Position numbers and translations under genes: made by a program. Under the pieces are notes generated by a model. It was not told the origin of the DNA. It saw only the letters and a list, made by a program, of their open reading frames with translations, and did no database searches. From assembly GCF_001984825.2 (NCBI RefSeq), contig NZ_CP043318.1, positions 4,340,001 through 4,404,000 on the forward strand: DNA of 64,000 nt, in the 5' to 3' direction. The number at the start of each line of letters is the position of its first letter. The first letter of the stretch is position 1. The stretch is from Enterobacter chengduensis (GTDB lineage: Bacteria; Pseudomonadota; Gammaproteobacteria; Enterobacterales; Enterobacteriaceae). This document shows, one piece after another, positions 1 to 9,728 of the stretch.

Positions 1-137
1 CGAAAACGGCGATGGCGCCCAAGCCTGCGACGACCAGCACCATCACCCGCGGCGGGTTTGGTGAGTCCGTGGCGAAACAGACCAGCATGCAGCGTAGTGC
101 ATCAGGCACCTCCTCTACTCGCTCAATGGGCGGCTGA
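1..137 (+). CDS. ygiB: YgiB (DUF1190 family), C-terminal part only
   Basis: Only the last 44 codons are inside the window; the gene enters from the left edge and stops at TGA 135-137. The visible tail is rich in Ser, Thr, Gly and Arg and ends RSMGG, like the end of enterobacterial YgiB, a predicted envelope protein of unknown function. It lies 2 bp before ygiC, which fits the conserved ygiBC pair downstream of tolC in enterobacteria. The function is not established and the identification rests on the short tail plus the neighbour. Confidence 0.8.
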   Translation, partial: KTAMAPKPATTSTITRGGFGESVAKQTSMQRSASGTSSTRSMGG

Positions 138-139
138 TC

Positions 140-1300
140 ATGGAACGAGTCAGTATCACCGAGCGTCCGGACTGGCGCGAAAAAGCCACCGAGTACGGTT
201 TTAACTTCCACACCATGTACGGCGAACCGTACTGGTGTGAAGATGCCTACTACAAGCTCACGCTCGCCCAGGTTGAAAAACTGGAAGAGGTGACGGCCGA
301 GCTGCACCAGATGTGCCTGAAAGTGGTGGAGAAAGTCATCGACAGCGACGAGCTGATGGCCAAATTCCGCATTCCAAAGCACACCTGGAGCTTTGTCCGT
401 CAGTCGTGGAAAACGAATCAGCCTTCGCTTTACTCTCGCCTGGATCTGGCGTGGGACGGCAAAGGTGACCCGAAGCTTCTGGAAAACAACGCCGATACGC
501 CAACCTCGCTGTACGAAGCGGCGTTCTTCCAGTGGATTTGGCTGGAAGACCAGGCCAATGCCGGAAACCTGCCGGAAGGCAGCGACCAGTTCAACAGCCT
601 GCAGGAAAAGCTGATCGAGCGCTTCGCCGAGCTGCGCGAACAGTTTGGCTTTAACCTGCTGCATCTCGCCTGCTGCCGCGATACGGAAGAAGACCGCGGC
701 ACGGTTCAGTATCTCCAGGACTGCGCCGCCGAAGCGGAAGTGGCGACCGAGTTTCTCTATATCGAGGACATCGGCCTGGGTGAAAAAGGCCAGTTTACGG
801 ATATGCAGGATCAGGTCATCAGCAACCTGTTCAAGCTCTATCCGTGGGAATACATGCTGCGCGAAATGTTCTCCACCAAGCTGGAAGACGCTGGCGTACG
901 CTGGCTGGAGCCGGCCTGGAAGAGCATCATCTCCAATAAAGCCCTGCTGCCGATGCTCTGGGAGATGTTCCCGAATCATCCGAACCTGCTGCCCGCCTAC
1001 TTTGCGGAAGACGATTATCCGCAAATGGAGAAATACGTCGTTAAGCCGATCTTCTCCCGCGAAGGCGCCAACGTGTCGATTATCGAAAACGGTAAGACGC
1101 TGGAAGCGGTCGAAGGGCCGTACGGCGAAGAAGGGATGATCGTCCAGGCGTTCTGGCAGCTGCCGAAGTTTGGCGACAGCTATACGCTGATTGGCAGCTG
1201 GCTCATCAACGACCAGCCGGCCGGGATCGGCATTCGCGAAGATCGCGCGCTGATCACGCAGGATCTGTCACGGTTCTATCCGCATATTTTTGTGGAGTAA
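140..1300 (+). CDS. ygiC: YgiC, glutathionylspermidine synthase-like ATP-grasp protein
   Basis: The 386-aa product has the length and sequence of E. coli YgiC, a homologue of the synthetase (ATP-grasp) half of glutathionylspermidine synthase. Family hallmarks visible include [15 protein letters not shown] near residue 113, the [11 protein letters not shown] segment near residue 300 and the terminal ATP-grasp part ([16 protein letters not shown]). There is no amidase domain, so it would act only as an ATP-dependent ligase; its substrate is unknown. It starts 2 bp after ygiB and is probably co-transcribed with it. Recognition is firm, biochemical role is not. Confidence 0.93.
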   Translation: MERVSITERPDWREKATEYGFNFHTMYGEPYWCEDAYYKLTLAQVEKLEEVTAELHQMCLKVVEKVIDSDELMAKFRIPKHTWSFVRQSWKTNQPSLYSRLDLAWDGKGDPKLLENNADTPTSLYEAAFFQWIWLEDQANAGNLPEGSDQFNSLQEKLIERFAELREQFGFNLLHLACCRDTEEDRGTVQYLQDCAAEAEVATEFLYIEDIGLGEKGQFTDMQDQVISNLFKLYPWEYMLREMFSTKLEDAGVRWLEPAWKSIISNKALLPMLWEMFPNHPNLLPAYFAEDDYPQMEKYVVKPIFSREGANVSIIENGKTLEAVEGPYGEEGMIVQAFWQLPKFGDSYTLIGSWLINDQPAGIGIREDRALITQDLSRFYPHIFVE

Positions 1301-1305
1301 GACTT

Positions 1306-1319
1306 GCCCGGTGGCGCTA
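1306..1319. repeat. Left fragment of a REP element split by an IS
   Basis: The bases TGCCCGGTGGCGCTA just before the insertion sequence are the conserved first half of a REP unit. The matching second half (CGCTTACCGGGCC and the inverted copy) resumes after the IS at 2612-2672. Joining the two restores a continuous REP/BIME between ygiC and ygiD. Confidence 0.8.
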
Positions 1320-2611
1320 GGTATGAACCGGCAACATGGGTAACACTTTAGACCGGATACATGGGTAACAGTTATAACTGGCATAGAAGAGGAGACTCAC
1401 TATGCCCTGGACTGAGACCTGACCTATGCAACGTCTTGATTTTATCCGTGCCTGCCATGCAGGTACGGACTCCTTCTCCGCGCTTTGCCGCCTTTTTGGC
1501 ATCAGCCGTAAAACCGGCTATAAATGGCTTCAACGTTTTGACCCTTCTGACCTCTCATCTCTCTCTGACCGGTCGCGCGCCCCACGCTCCCGTTCCCGGA
1601 CGGTTCCTGATGATGTCGTCGGTCACCTCACTGCCCTGCGTCAAAAACACCCTGACTGGGGCCCGAAAAAACTGCGGATGTGGCTGCTTAATCATCACGT
1701 CGATTTTACCGTTCCTGCTGCCAGCACTATCGGCGATATCCTCAAGCGTGAAGGCCTGGTTCCGGATAAAAAGCGAAAACGCAGGACCCCGGGTAATCGC
1801 CAGCCTCTGACCGTCATCAGCGAGAACAATCAGGTCTGGAGCGCTGATTTTAAAGGCAAGTTCAGGCTGCTGAGCAGAGAGTACTGCCATCCCTTCACGC
1901 TAACCGACAATCACAGCCGGTATCTGCTGAGCTGCCGGGGAACACACCGGGAGAGTGAACCCTTCGTCAGAGAGTGCCTGACAGAGGCGTTCCTGGAATA
2001 CGGTCTGCCGGAAGTGCTCAGAACCGATAATGGTCAGCCCTTCGCGGGAACAGGGATAGCCGGATTAAGTCGTCTTGCCGTCTGGCTAATCAAGCTGGGT
2101 ATCAGGCCGGAGCGTACAGAAAGGGTCATCCGGAAGAAAATGGACGCCATGAGCGGATGCACCGTTCCCTGAAAAGTGCGGTGAAACAGGGCAACACCTT
2201 CATGACGATGGAAGAACAGCAGCGGTGGTTCACTGATTACCGGGAAGAATTTAACCACGAAAGGCCGCATGAAGCACTGGCGGGTGCAACACCCGGAACG
2301 GTATGGCAGCCCTCGGACCGACGCTGGGATGGCCGTGTGCCTGAATATGCTTATCCGGAAGGATGTGCAGTCTACAGGGTAAAATCGAGGGGTACACTCT
2401 ATATGGGGAAAAAGGGGACGGTATTCCTGAGTGAAGCGCTTACTGATGAGTACATCATGCTGGAAGAACAGGATGATGGCCTTGAGGCCATCATCTTTAA
2501 CGGAATAACGCTTGCGTACTACGACCGAAGAACCCAGAGTGTGATCCGGATAGACTAAAAGTGTTACCTATGTTCCCGGTCTGATCTGTCACCTATGTAT
2601 CCGGTCATACA
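1320..2611 (+). mobile_element. IS481-family insertion sequence, about 1.29 kb
   Basis: Imperfect inverted ends are visible: GGTATGAACCGGCAACATGGGTAACA on the left matches the reverse complement of the right end (TGTATGACCGGATACATAGGTGACA) at most positions, and each end also carries a second internal copy of the ACCGG..ACAT.GGTAACA motif. The ends are flanked by CTA on both sides (1317-1319 and 2612-2614), a possible short target duplication. It holds one transposase gene of the IS481 type, which is broken (see the pseudogene entry). The exact outer base is uncertain by one or two positions. Confidence 0.85.
1402..2558 (+). pseudogene. IS481-family DDE transposase, two lesions
   Basis: The reading frame begins at ATG 1402 with GAGGAG upstream and MPWTE..M..RLDF at the N-terminus, the usual start of this family. 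Codon 7 is TGA (1420-1422), so any translation must restart at ATG 1426. The body shows a helix-turn-helix (FSALCRLFGISRKTGYKWLQRF) and an integrase core with the first acidic motif WSADFKGKF and the second RTDNGQPF. Near 2112-2118 the frame shifts: adding one G to the run in GAAAGGGTCATCC restores the third-motif region (GHPEENGRHERMHRSLK) and the C-terminal part (2157-2558). The element therefore appears inactive unless the lesions are sequencing errors. Confidence 0.88.
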
Positions 2612-2672
2612 CTACGCTTACCGGGCCTACACGCGACACGTAGGCCGGGTAAGGCAAAGCCGCCACCCGGCA
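2612..2672. repeat. REP/BIME element (right part)
   Basis: CGCTTACCGGGCCTAC, a short spacer with ACGCG, then GTAGGCCGGGTAAGGC and GCCGCCACCCGGCA form the standard inverted pair of REP units. The left arm is separated from it by the IS at 1320-2611. Confidence 0.85.
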
Positions 2673-2677
2673 TGTTT

Positions 2678-3466
2678 TTACCCAATCTGCACCGACAGCA
2701 TACTCAGACTCCCCATCTCGATACCATCGACCGGGATCGTAACCGGTTCCTGACCATTCCACGCGCCAAGCACGTACAGCAGCGGCAGGAAGTGTTCCGG
2801 CGTTGGGTTAGAGAGCGAACCGCCTTCGTGATCCAGGTAATTAACCAGCGGATGCGCTTCAACCGGGCCTTGCCAGGTCAGGTTTGCCTTAACGTAGTCG
2901 TTAAAAGAGGTTGCCCACGGGTACGGCGTGTTCTCACCGTGCCAGCGTGCGGTACGCAGGTTGTGCACCACGTTGCCGCTGGCAATCAGCATAATGCCTT
3001 CATCACGCAGCGTCGCCAGCTTGCGGCCCATCTCCAGATGCCAGGCGGCTGGCTTAGTGCTGTCGATGCTGAGCTGCACCATCGGGATATCCGCATCAGG
3101 ATACATCTTAATCAGCACGCCCCACGAGCCATGGTCAAAACCCCAGGCTTCTTTATCGAGCGCAACCGGCACGGGAGCCAGCAGCTCCACCAGCCTCTGA
3201 GCCAGCTCAGGCGAGCCGGGAGCAGGATAGTGCGTGTCGTACAGCGCCTGGGGGAAGCCGCCAAAATCATGAATAGTTTTCGGCGCTTCCATGGCGGTCA
3301 CGCCCGTGCCGCGGGTGAACCAGTGCGCTGACACCACCACGATCGCTTTCGGACGCGGCAGCGTCTCGCCCAGACGACGCCAGGCACGGGTATAGACGTT
3401 GTCTTCCAGAACGTTCATAGGGCTACCGTGACCTAAAAACAGGGCTGGCATACGGGAAGAAGTCAT
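2678..3466 (-). CDS. ygiD: 4,5-DOPA extradiol dioxygenase (YgiD)
   Basis: A 262-aa protein of the LigB-like extradiol dioxygenase family that matches E. coli YgiD in length and position. The N-terminus has the metal-site segment FLGHGSPMNVL, followed by VVVSAHWFTRG, and later DHGSWGVL and GNVVHNLR, which hold the conserved His residues of the non-haem metal centre. The E. coli enzyme cleaves L-DOPA to a betalamic-acid precursor; the physiological substrate is unclear. It is transcribed convergently to ygiC and divergently from zupT. Confidence 0.92.
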   Translation of the reverse strand: MTSSRMPALFLGHGSPMNVLEDNVYTRAWRRLGETLPRPKAIVVVSAHWFTRGTGVTAMEAPKTIHDFGGFPQALYDTHYPAPGSPELAQRLVELLAPVPVALDKEAWGFDHGSWGVLIKMYPDADIPMVQLSIDSTKPAAWHLEMGRKLATLRDEGIMLIASGNVVHNLRTARWHGENTPYPWATSFNDYVKANLTWQGPVEAHPLVNYLDHEGGSLSNPTPEHFLPLLYVLGAWNGQEPVTIPVDGIEMGSLSMLSVQIG

Positions 3467-3629
3467 GGTGATATCCTTACAGAAGGTGTCAAATTAATGG
3501 TGTCAGATTACGCGCTATCTGACGAAGATGAACGCAGATAAGCGTGAAGATCATCATCAGGAAATTTGAATGTAAGGAATGTGTAAAGCCGAGGTTTGCC
3601 CCTCGCTTTGCCAGAAATGAATCATTTAT

Positions 3630-3648
3630 ATTAATGATAATCATTATC
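3630..3648. promoter_or_regulatory. Fur-box-like operator before zupT
   Basis: ATTAATGATAATCATTATC matches the 19-bp Fur consensus GATAATGATAATCATTATC at 17 of 19 positions and has strong dyad symmetry. It ends only 14 bp before the zupT start codon and just before the Shine-Dalgarno AAGGAG (3651-3656), so bound Fur would occlude the promoter start or leader. Fur binding is inferred from the match only. Confidence 0.75.
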
Positions 3649-3662
3649 ATAAGGAGCCGTAC

Positions 3663-4436
3663 ATGTCAGTCCCCTTGATCCTGACCATACTCGCGGGTGC
3701 CGCGACCTTTATCGGTGCGATCCTCGGCGTGCTCGGTCAAAAGCCCTCTAACCGCGTGCTGGCCTTTTCACTGGGCTTTGCGGCCGGGATCATGCTGCTT
3801 ATCTCCCTGATGGAAATGCTGCCTGCCGCGCTGGGCACGGAAGGCATGTCTCCGCTGCTGGGTTACGGCATGTTTGTTTTTGGCCTGCTGGGATACTTTG
3901 GCCTCGATCGGATGCTACCCCACGCGCATCCGCAGGATTTAATGCAGAAAAACGTGACGCCCATACCGCGCAATATCAAGCGCACCGCCGTGCTGTTAAC
4001 GCTTGGCATCAGCCTGCATAATTTTCCTGAAGGGGTCGCGACTTACGTTACGGCCAGCAGCAATCTTGAGATGGGCTTCGGCATCGCGTTAGCGGTCGCC
4101 TTACACAATATACCTGAAGGCCTGGCCGTCGCCGGACCGGTGTATGCCGCCACGGGCTCGAAACGCACAGCGGTGTTCTGGGCAGGGATTTCCGGCATGG
4201 CTGAAATTTTGGGAGGCGTCCTGGCATGGTTGATCCTCGGCAGCCTGGTCTCGCCGGTCGTCATGGCAGCCATTATGGCTGCAGTAGCCGGAATTATGGT
4301 GGCGCTCTCCGTGGATGAATTAATGCCGCTGGCGAAAGAGATCGATCCGAACAACAACCCAAGCTACGGCGTACTGTGCGGAATGTCGGTGATGGGTCTC
4401 AGCCTGGTCCTGCTCCAGGCTGCGGGTATCGGCTAA
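3663..4436 (+). CDS. zupT: ZupT, ZIP-family divalent metal transporter
   Basis: A 257-aa inner membrane protein with about eight hydrophobic segments, the size of E. coli ZupT. The two signature metal-site helices are present: [10 protein letters not shown] (about residue 120) and [12 protein letters not shown] (about residue 145), each with the HNxPEG motif that binds Zn2+/Fe2+ in ZIP transporters. It imports zinc with broad specificity for Fe, Mn and Co. The start is preceded by AAGGAG. A near-consensus Fur box directly upstream suggests iron-linked control. Confidence 0.96.
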   Translation: MSVPLILTILAGAATFIGAILGVLGQKPSNRVLAFSLGFAAGIMLLISLMEMLPAALGTEGMSPLLGYGMFVFGLLGYFGLDRMLPHAHPQDLMQKNVTPIPRNIKRTAVLLTLGISLHNFPEGVATYVTASSNLEMGFGIALAVALHNIPEGLAVAGPVYAATGSKRTAVFWAGISGMAEILGGVLAWLILGSLVSPVVMAAIMAAVAGIMVALSVDELMPLAKEIDPNNNPSYGVLCGMSVMGLSLVLLQAAGIG

Positions 4437-4797
4437 CATCATGTTGCCACCGCGTGGCGGTGGCAAACATATCAAAAATTAATAATTTCGGTAAAAGAAA
4501 TTTCTGCTTATATTGCCTCGCTTTTTTTACGTATTTTTACATCTATTTATTTTCTGAAAGTCAATATTTAAATAAGATATTATTATAACAATATAAATAT
4601 CGCGACAAATGAGCAAAAAATTAGCTTCTCCTTTAAAATCACACGATAAAGCTCACCCTTGGCTATATTTTAAAGTCGCCTACATTTATTTTTAAGCACA
4701 GCTAATAGCATTCCCGCTTTTTCCATAGATATAATCTCATGGTAATTTTCTGAAATATATCATTCAGATTATGAATTCATTGGAAAAGGATATTTTC
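4437..4797. other. AT-rich spacer upstream of the fimbrial operon
   Basis: About 360 bp without a gene. It is markedly richer in A+T than its surroundings, as is common before horizontally acquired fimbrial operons silenced by H-NS. No promoter or invertible-element inverted repeats could be assigned with confidence. Confidence 0.5.
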
Positions 4798-5358
4798 ATG
4801 CATGCAGGTAAAAAAGCACTGTTAGCCATTGCAATGGCGACGATTGTCTCTGGTTCAGCATTTGCAGCCGATCAGGGTTCCGGAAAAATTAAATTTAAGG
4901 GCGTTGTTATTGACGCACCTTGCAGCATTGCGCCAGACAGTGTTGATAAAGAAGTCGATCTCGGCGAAGTAACCACCGCCGTTATCAATGCGAACAAGAA
5001 GTCCACCCCCGTTGCGGTAGACATCAACCTCGAGAACTGTCAGCTGGAAGACCCGGAGGATGAAACAGCGGACCCAATTACTAAGGTAGAAGTGACCTTC
5101 TCCAGCACCGCAACCAACGCTACAGATACCAGCCTGCTGAGCAACACCTATGCAAACGGTGCGCAGAACGTCGGCGTCCGCCTGCTGGACAACGCGGAAG
5201 CGAACATCACCCTCGGGACCGCAAAATCCGTGGATCTGCTGTCGGGTTCAGCCACCCAGACGCTGCACTTTAAAGCACGTATGGAAGTCCCGACCGGCAC
5301 GACGGCCACCGCGGGCCAGGTCGAAGCTAACGCTAGCTATGTGCTGCAGTATAAATAA
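4798..5358 (+). CDS. ygiL: Major fimbrial subunit (type 1 pilin family, YgiL-like)
   Basis: The chosen start is ATG 4798 (GGAAAAGGAT upstream), giving 186 aa with a clean signal peptide (MHAGKK, hydrophobic stretch, AFA cleavage); an ATG at 4771 would put nine extra residues before it. The mature protein begins ADQGSGKIKFKG, with FKGVVIDAPCSI and a second Cys in LENCQ forming the pilin disulphide, and ends in the alternating ASYVLQYK strand used for donor-strand exchange. It heads a pilin-usher-chaperone-adhesin operon like E. coli ygiL-yqiGHI and is separated from the usher by a terminator hairpin. Confidence 0.9.
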   Translation: MHAGKKALLAIAMATIVSGSAFAADQGSGKIKFKGVVIDAPCSIAPDSVDKEVDLGEVTTAVINANKKSTPVAVDINLENCQLEDPEDETADPITKVEVTFSSTATNATDTSLLSNTYANGAQNVGVRLLDNAEANITLGTAKSVDLLSGSATQTLHFKARMEVPTGTTATAGQVEANASYVLQYK

Positions 5359-5380
5359 GTTTTAAACATGATCCGTTATA

Positions 5381-5413
5381 CCGACTGGTGATGTTTGCCA
5401 GTCGGCTTTTTAT
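5381..5413 (+). terminator. Intrinsic terminator/attenuator between pilin and usher genes
   Basis: Perfect 8-bp stem CCGACTGG / CCAGTCGG (5381-5388 and 5398-5405), 9-nt loop, then CTTTTTATTTC. It lies 22 bp after the pilin stop and before the usher start, where partial termination would give more pilin than usher mRNA. Confidence 0.8.
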
Positions 5414-5429
5414 TTCTTCGAGTAACAGA

Positions 5430-7871
5430 ATGATGAAAAATAAATCACAATGGATAATCATCATTGCTGCCTTCATGCTCTCGCATGCCGCCTCGGGCAC
5501 TGAATTTAATATCAATGCTATTGATAAAGATTTACGGTCAAGCATCGATCTCTCACGCTTTAAAGAAGAAACGTCCGTCACGCCCGGGCGTTATTTCGTC
5601 ACTATCGCAATCAATGACATCCCCCTGGCAAACGGTTGGGAACTGACGTGGAAAGAGGTCAACAATAAAGCGGAAGTTTGTATTCCTGCGGAACTGGCCG
5701 ATACTTTTGGCCTGCAGGATAACATTCGCCAGACGTTAACGCTCAGTCAGGGCTGCGTTGATTTTACCCCACTACCGGATATCAAATTTCGCTTCGAGCA
5801 GTCCACCCAAACGCTGCACGTGACGGTGCCGCAGGCTATGCTGCAATTTCGTCCGAACGACTGGATGCCGCCCTCCACCTGGGACAACGGCGTGGCCGGC
5901 GTGCTGCTGGACTACAACCTCTTTGCCAGCCATTATCAGCCGCAGGAAGGCAGCAGCACGGACAATGCCAATGCCTACGGTACGGCAGGCGCCAACCTGG
6001 GCGCGTGGCGGTTGCGCAGCGATTATCAGTACACCCAAACGCATGCCGACAGTGGTTCAACCCATGACGGCCGCTTCTCGCGCGTCTATATGTTCCGTCC
6101 GCTGCCGACGCTCGGCGCGAAGTTGACGCTGGGTGAGACGGACTTTCAGTCCGCCATCTTTGATGCCTTTACCTATACCGGGGCTTCGCTGATCAGCGAC
6201 GAGCGCATGCTGCCCTGGTCCCTTCGCGGCTATGCGCCGCAAATCGCCGGGATTGCGCAAACCAACGCCACGGTCACGGTGAGCCTCTCTGACCGCGTGA
6301 TTTATCAAACCAAGGTGCCGCCCGGCCCGTTTGTGATTCAGGATTTGAACCAGTCCGTTCAGGGCACGCTTGACGTGAAAGTTACCGAAGAAGACGGTCG
6401 CGTTAGCACGTTTCAGGTCTCTGCCGCCTCCGTCCCCTTCCTGACGCGAAAGGGTCAGGTTCGCTACAAGCTTGCCGCAGGTAAACCCCGAGAAAACGCG
6501 TCGCATGCCGTTGAGGACAGCGCCTTTATGAGCGGCGAGTTTTCGTGGGGAGTGCTCTCCAACACCTCGCTGTACGGCGGCACGCTCGCCGACGGGGATA
6601 ACTATCGCTCTGTCGCAGCGGGTATCGGGCAGAACCTCGCGCTGCTCGGGGCTATCTCCTTCGATGTGACCCAGGCGACCAGCCAGCTCCCGGACAAGGC
6701 TTCTCAGACGGGCTACAGCTATCGCGTAAACTACAGCAAACGCTTTGATACCACGGGAAGCCAGCTCACCCTGGCCAGCTACCGTTACTCCGATCCGCAG
6801 TTCCTGAGCTACGCGCGCTACCTGGACCGCGACAATAATGACGGCCAGACGGAAAAACAGACGTTTAGCATTACGGCCAGCCAGTACATTCCCGCGCTGT
6901 CGCTTAATCTTTACCTCAGCCTGCTCCGTCAGACCTGGTGGGATGACGCGCCGTCCAATACCGGCAGCCTGACCGCGGGATATAACTTCGATCTGGGCCG
7001 CTGGAAAAACCTCGGCGTTTCGGTCTCGTTCAGCAAAACCCACTATGAAGATCGCGAAGACGACAATCAGTTCTATCTGTCCCTCAGCGTGCCGCTGGAT
7101 CCTGATCATCGTCTCAGCTACGACCTGCGCAACAGCGACAACCTGAGCCAGACCGTCTCGTGGTACGACACCGCCGACCGGAACAACACCTGGGGCGTCT
7201 CTGCCGGTACCGAAAGCAAGCAGGCCGACGCGGGCGCACAGTTCAGCGGAAACTACCAGCACTACTCCTCGCTTGGCGATCTCAACGTCTCAGGAAGTTA
7301 CAAGGCGAATGAGTACAGCTCCCTGAGCGCCAGCTGGAATGGATCGTTCACCGGCACGGCAAAAGGCATGGACCTCCACCGTCGCAGCTACGGCAACGAG
7401 CCGCGGGTCATGGTCAGCACGGACGGCATCGGCAATATTCCGCTCAACATGTCGCGGGACCAGACCAACGCTTTCGGGATCGGGGTGCTGCCATCCTTCT
7501 CCAGCTACTCACCGTCGAGCGTGCAGGTCAACCTGAACGATCTCCCCGAAGGCGTTGACGTGGATAACCGCGTCATGACCTCAACCTGGACGGAAGGCGC
7601 TATTGGCTACCGCCAGATTGCCACCCGGGCGGGAAATGATGTCGCGGGTATCCTGCGCACCGCGTCGGGCACGCCACCGCTGGGCGCGCGCGTCCAGCTG
7701 GCGGAGAGCGGGAAAGACGTGGGCATCGTCGCCGACGAAGGTCATATCTGGCTGGGCGCCGTCCAGCCCGAGCAGCAATTCCTGGTAACCTGGGGCGACG
7801 CCAGCCAGTGTCGCTTCACGCTGCCTTCACACCTCACTAACCTTTCGCAGCTTATGCTGCCGTGTCAGTAA
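5430..7871 (+). CDS. yqiG: Fimbrial outer-membrane usher (YqiG-like)
   Basis: An 813-aa FimD/PapC-family usher. The start at ATG 5430 gives a signal peptide (KNKSQWIIIIAAFMLSHAASG) followed by FNINAIDKDLRSSIDLSRF, the periplasmic N-terminal domain; an upstream ATG at 5388 lies inside the terminator hairpin and is rejected. The central beta-barrel shows RVYMFRPLPTLGAKLTLGE and the plug-bordering PPGPFVIQDLNQS; the C-terminal domains end with a Cys pair (SQCRF, LMLPCQ). It secretes and orders the chaperone-bound subunits. The chaperone gene follows 3 bp downstream. Confidence 0.95.
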   Translation: MMKNKSQWIIIIAAFMLSHAASGTEFNINAIDKDLRSSIDLSRFKEETSVTPGRYFVTIAINDIPLANGWELTWKEVNNKAEVCIPAELADTFGLQDNIRQTLTLSQGCVDFTPLPDIKFRFEQSTQTLHVTVPQAMLQFRPNDWMPPSTWDNGVAGVLLDYNLFASHYQPQEGSSTDNANAYGTAGANLGAWRLRSDYQYTQTHADSGSTHDGRFSRVYMFRPLPTLGAKLTLGETDFQSAIFDAFTYTGASLISDERMLPWSLRGYAPQIAGIAQTNATVTVSLSDRVIYQTKVPPGPFVIQDLNQSVQGTLDVKVTEEDGRVSTFQVSAASVPFLTRKGQVRYKLAAGKPRENASHAVEDSAFMSGEFSWGVLSNTSLYGGTLADGDNYRSVAAGIGQNLALLGAISFDVTQATSQLPDKASQTGYSYRVNYSKRFDTTGSQLTLASYRYSDPQFLSYARYLDRDNNDGQTEKQTFSITASQYIPALSLNLYLSLLRQTWWDDAPSNTGSLTAGYNFDLGRWKNLGVSVSFSKTHYEDREDDNQFYLSLSVPLDPDHRLSYDLRNSDNLSQTVSWYDTADRNNTWGVSAGTESKQADAGAQFSGNYQHYSSLGDLNVSGSYKANEYSSLSASWNGSFTGTAKGMDLHRRSYGNEPRVMVSTDGIGNIPLNMSRDQTNAFGIGVLPSFSSYSPSSVQVNLNDLPEGVDVDNRVMTSTWTEGAIGYRQIATRAGNDVAGILRTASGTPPLGARVQLAESGKDVGIVADEGHIWLGAVQPEQQFLVTWGDASQCRFTLPSHLTNLSQLMLPCQ

Positions 7872-7874
7872 ATC

Positions 7875-8639
7875 ATGATGAAACTCACTCCACTGAAAAG
7901 CCTGTGCCTGATGTTGATCGGCACAGCATTCACCACCCAGGCCGCCATCAATCTGGATCGTACCCGCATCGTTTTTCCCGAAACCGACAAGGCCAGCAGC
8001 CTGAAGGTCGATAACCAGAGCAAAGCGCTGCCCTATCTTGCACTCTCCTGGATCGAAGACGAAAAGGGCCATAAGGAGGACAACCACTTTATGGCGCTTC
8101 CTCCAATCCAGCGCATTGAGCCCGGATCGTCATCCCAGGTCAGGATCGTTAAGCAGGCGGCCACCAGCGCGCTGCCAAAAGATCGGGAATCGCTCTTCTA
8201 CTTCAACCTGCGCGAAGTGCCGCCAAAAAGCGCCAGCCTCAACGATGACCGCAGCGTTATGCAGGTCGCCATGCAGAGCCGCATCAAGCTGTTCTGGCGT
8301 CCGAAGGCCATCGTGAAAAAAGCAGGCGACCGTTCTGAAATGCGCATGGAGGTGACGGCAACGGCAACAGGGCTGACCATCCACAACCCCACGCCCTATT
8401 ACCTCACTCTCGCGTGGCTGAGCAAAAACGGTAAAACCATGCTGCCCGGCTTTGACAGCCTGATGCTCGCGCCTTTTGCCACCTCTTCGGTTGCCACGGG
8501 CGGCTATCACGGTAGCTATTACAGCATTGGCTACATTGACGATTACGGCGCGCTGAGAAAGCTTGACGCGACCTGCCAGGGCGCGTCGACCTGCCAGCTT
8601 AAGGATGCGAAGGCCAAAAGCGATGCGAAAGCTCACTAA
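7875..8639 (+). CDS. yqiH: Periplasmic fimbrial chaperone (YqiH-like)
   Basis: A 254-aa PapD/FimC-family chaperone with signal peptide ([17 protein letters not shown]) and two immunoglobulin-like domains. Visible family marks are [10 protein letters not shown] at the mature N-terminus, [14 protein letters not shown] (the usual FxxNxREIP signature) and [11 protein letters not shown] with the conserved Arg/Lys that anchors subunit C-termini. It folds and caps pilin subunits before delivery to the usher. ATG 7878 is an equally possible start. The downstream adhesin gene overlaps its end by 17 bp. Confidence 0.94.
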   Translation: MMKLTPLKSLCLMLIGTAFTTQAAINLDRTRIVFPETDKASSLKVDNQSKALPYLALSWIEDEKGHKEDNHFMALPPIQRIEPGSSSQVRIVKQAATSALPKDRESLFYFNLREVPPKSASLNDDRSVMQVAMQSRIKLFWRPKAIVKKAGDRSEMRMEVTATATGLTIHNPTPYYLTLAWLSKNGKTMLPGFDSLMLAPFATSSVATGGYHGSYYSIGYIDDYGALRKLDATCQGASTCQLKDAKAKSDAKAH

Positions 8640-9684
8640 CGTTTTGATCGCCACGCTGCTGGCGCTACTCCCCTTAAAAGCCGCGCTGGCGCTCGACTGC
8701 TATCTGGGCGCTCAGGGCGGCCCGGTGGAAGAGACAAAAACGATCACCCCGTTCGCCATCCCCAGCAACGCACAGGTGGGGCAAAAGATCTGGGAATCCG
8801 ACGACATTAAAATCCCGGTCACCTGTAACCACGATGTGGCGGGCAGCTTCGAAAAAGAGGACGTCTATGCCTGGGTCAACCCCTATCCGTCCGCTTCCGA
8901 TCCCTACTACGAGCTGGGTGTGACTTATGAAGGCATGGATTATGATGCGACGGGACAGCCTAACGGCGTAGATACCCGCCAGTGCCTTGATAATAACAAC
9001 ATCACCATGTACACCCCGGAGCAAATCAAGCAAATGGGGTGGGAGAACCGGCTTTGCTCAGGCAATGCCAATGATATTCACACCACGCGCACGTTCATCG
9101 CCCGACTGCGCCTTTACGTCCGCATCAAGGCCGTTCCGCCACACGGCTACATAAGTTCGCTGGGGGACTACATCGTGGTGCAGTTTGACGGAAAAGGCGG
9201 GGTCAACCAGATGGCCGACGCCAAAAACCTCAAGTACCACATCAACGGGTTGAATAACATTACCGTCCTCGACTGCGGCGCCACCTTCAGCATTTTTCCT
9301 GAGAACCAGGAGATTGATTTCGGGACCTTCAGCGCCCGCGACATCGTGAATCAGCAGACGCGCAAGCGCACCTTTACGGTAAAAACCACCAAAGTGCAGG
9401 ACGCACAGTGTTCAGATGGCTTTAAAATGGACTCGTCGTTCTACACCACGGAATCGCTGTCAGAAAACGACACCGCGCTGTTGATTGGGAATGGATTAAA
9501 GCTACGCATCCTGAACGGAACCGAGCCTTATACCTACAACCACTACGAAGAGTATGCGGATTTCACCGGGAGTACGTTGAACTATGAACAAACCTATACG
9601 GCGGAACTCTCCCCTGACGCGGGAAAAGCCATTCAGTCCGGCCCGTTCGAAACGGTAGTGCTGTTTAAAATCAACTACCACTAG
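8623..9684 (+). CDS. yqiI: Fimbrial tip/minor subunit (YqiI-like)
   Basis: A 353-aa exported protein that closes the fimbrial operon, matching E. coli YqiI in size and position in the operon. The start at ATG 8623 (inside the end of the chaperone gene) gives signal peptide [23 protein letters not shown]; an earlier ATG at 8563 would place 20 charged residues in front of it. After an N-terminal region of unknown receptor specificity with several Cys residues comes a pilin-like C-terminal domain that begins [19 protein letters not shown] and ends [10 protein letters not shown]. It is probably the tip adhesin. Confidence 0.87.
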   Translation: MRKLTNVLIATLLALLPLKAALALDCYLGAQGGPVEETKTITPFAIPSNAQVGQKIWESDDIKIPVTCNHDVAGSFEKEDVYAWVNPYPSASDPYYELGVTYEGMDYDATGQPNGVDTRQCLDNNNITMYTPEQIKQMGWENRLCSGNANDIHTTRTFIARLRLYVRIKAVPPHGYISSLGDYIVVQFDGKGGVNQMADAKNLKYHINGLNNITVLDCGATFSIFPENQEIDFGTFSARDIVNQQTRKRTFTVKTTKVQDAQCSDGFKMDSSFYTTESLSENDTALLIGNGLKLRILNGTEPYTYNHYEEYADFTGSTLNYEQTYTAELSPDAGKAIQSGPFETVVLFKINYH

Positions 9685-9689
9685 GCACA

Positions 9690-9715
9690 AAAAAGCCGGG
9701 TTTCCCCGGCTTTTT
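9690..9715. terminator. Bidirectional terminator, fimbrial operon / ribB
   Basis: AAAAAAGCCGGG TTTC CCCGGCTTTTT: stem with A-run on one side and T-run on the other, located between the convergent yqiI and ribB ends. Confidence 0.9.
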
Positions 9716-9728
9716 CACATCAGCGGTT

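Noticed and set aside
2672..3331. 219-aa plus-strand frame opposite ygiD
   Set aside because: Shadow of a well-conserved dioxygenase gene; starts inside the REP-proximal spacer.
4376..4588. 70-aa frame after zupT
   Set aside because: Begins inside zupT in another frame and ends in AT-rich spacer; no support.
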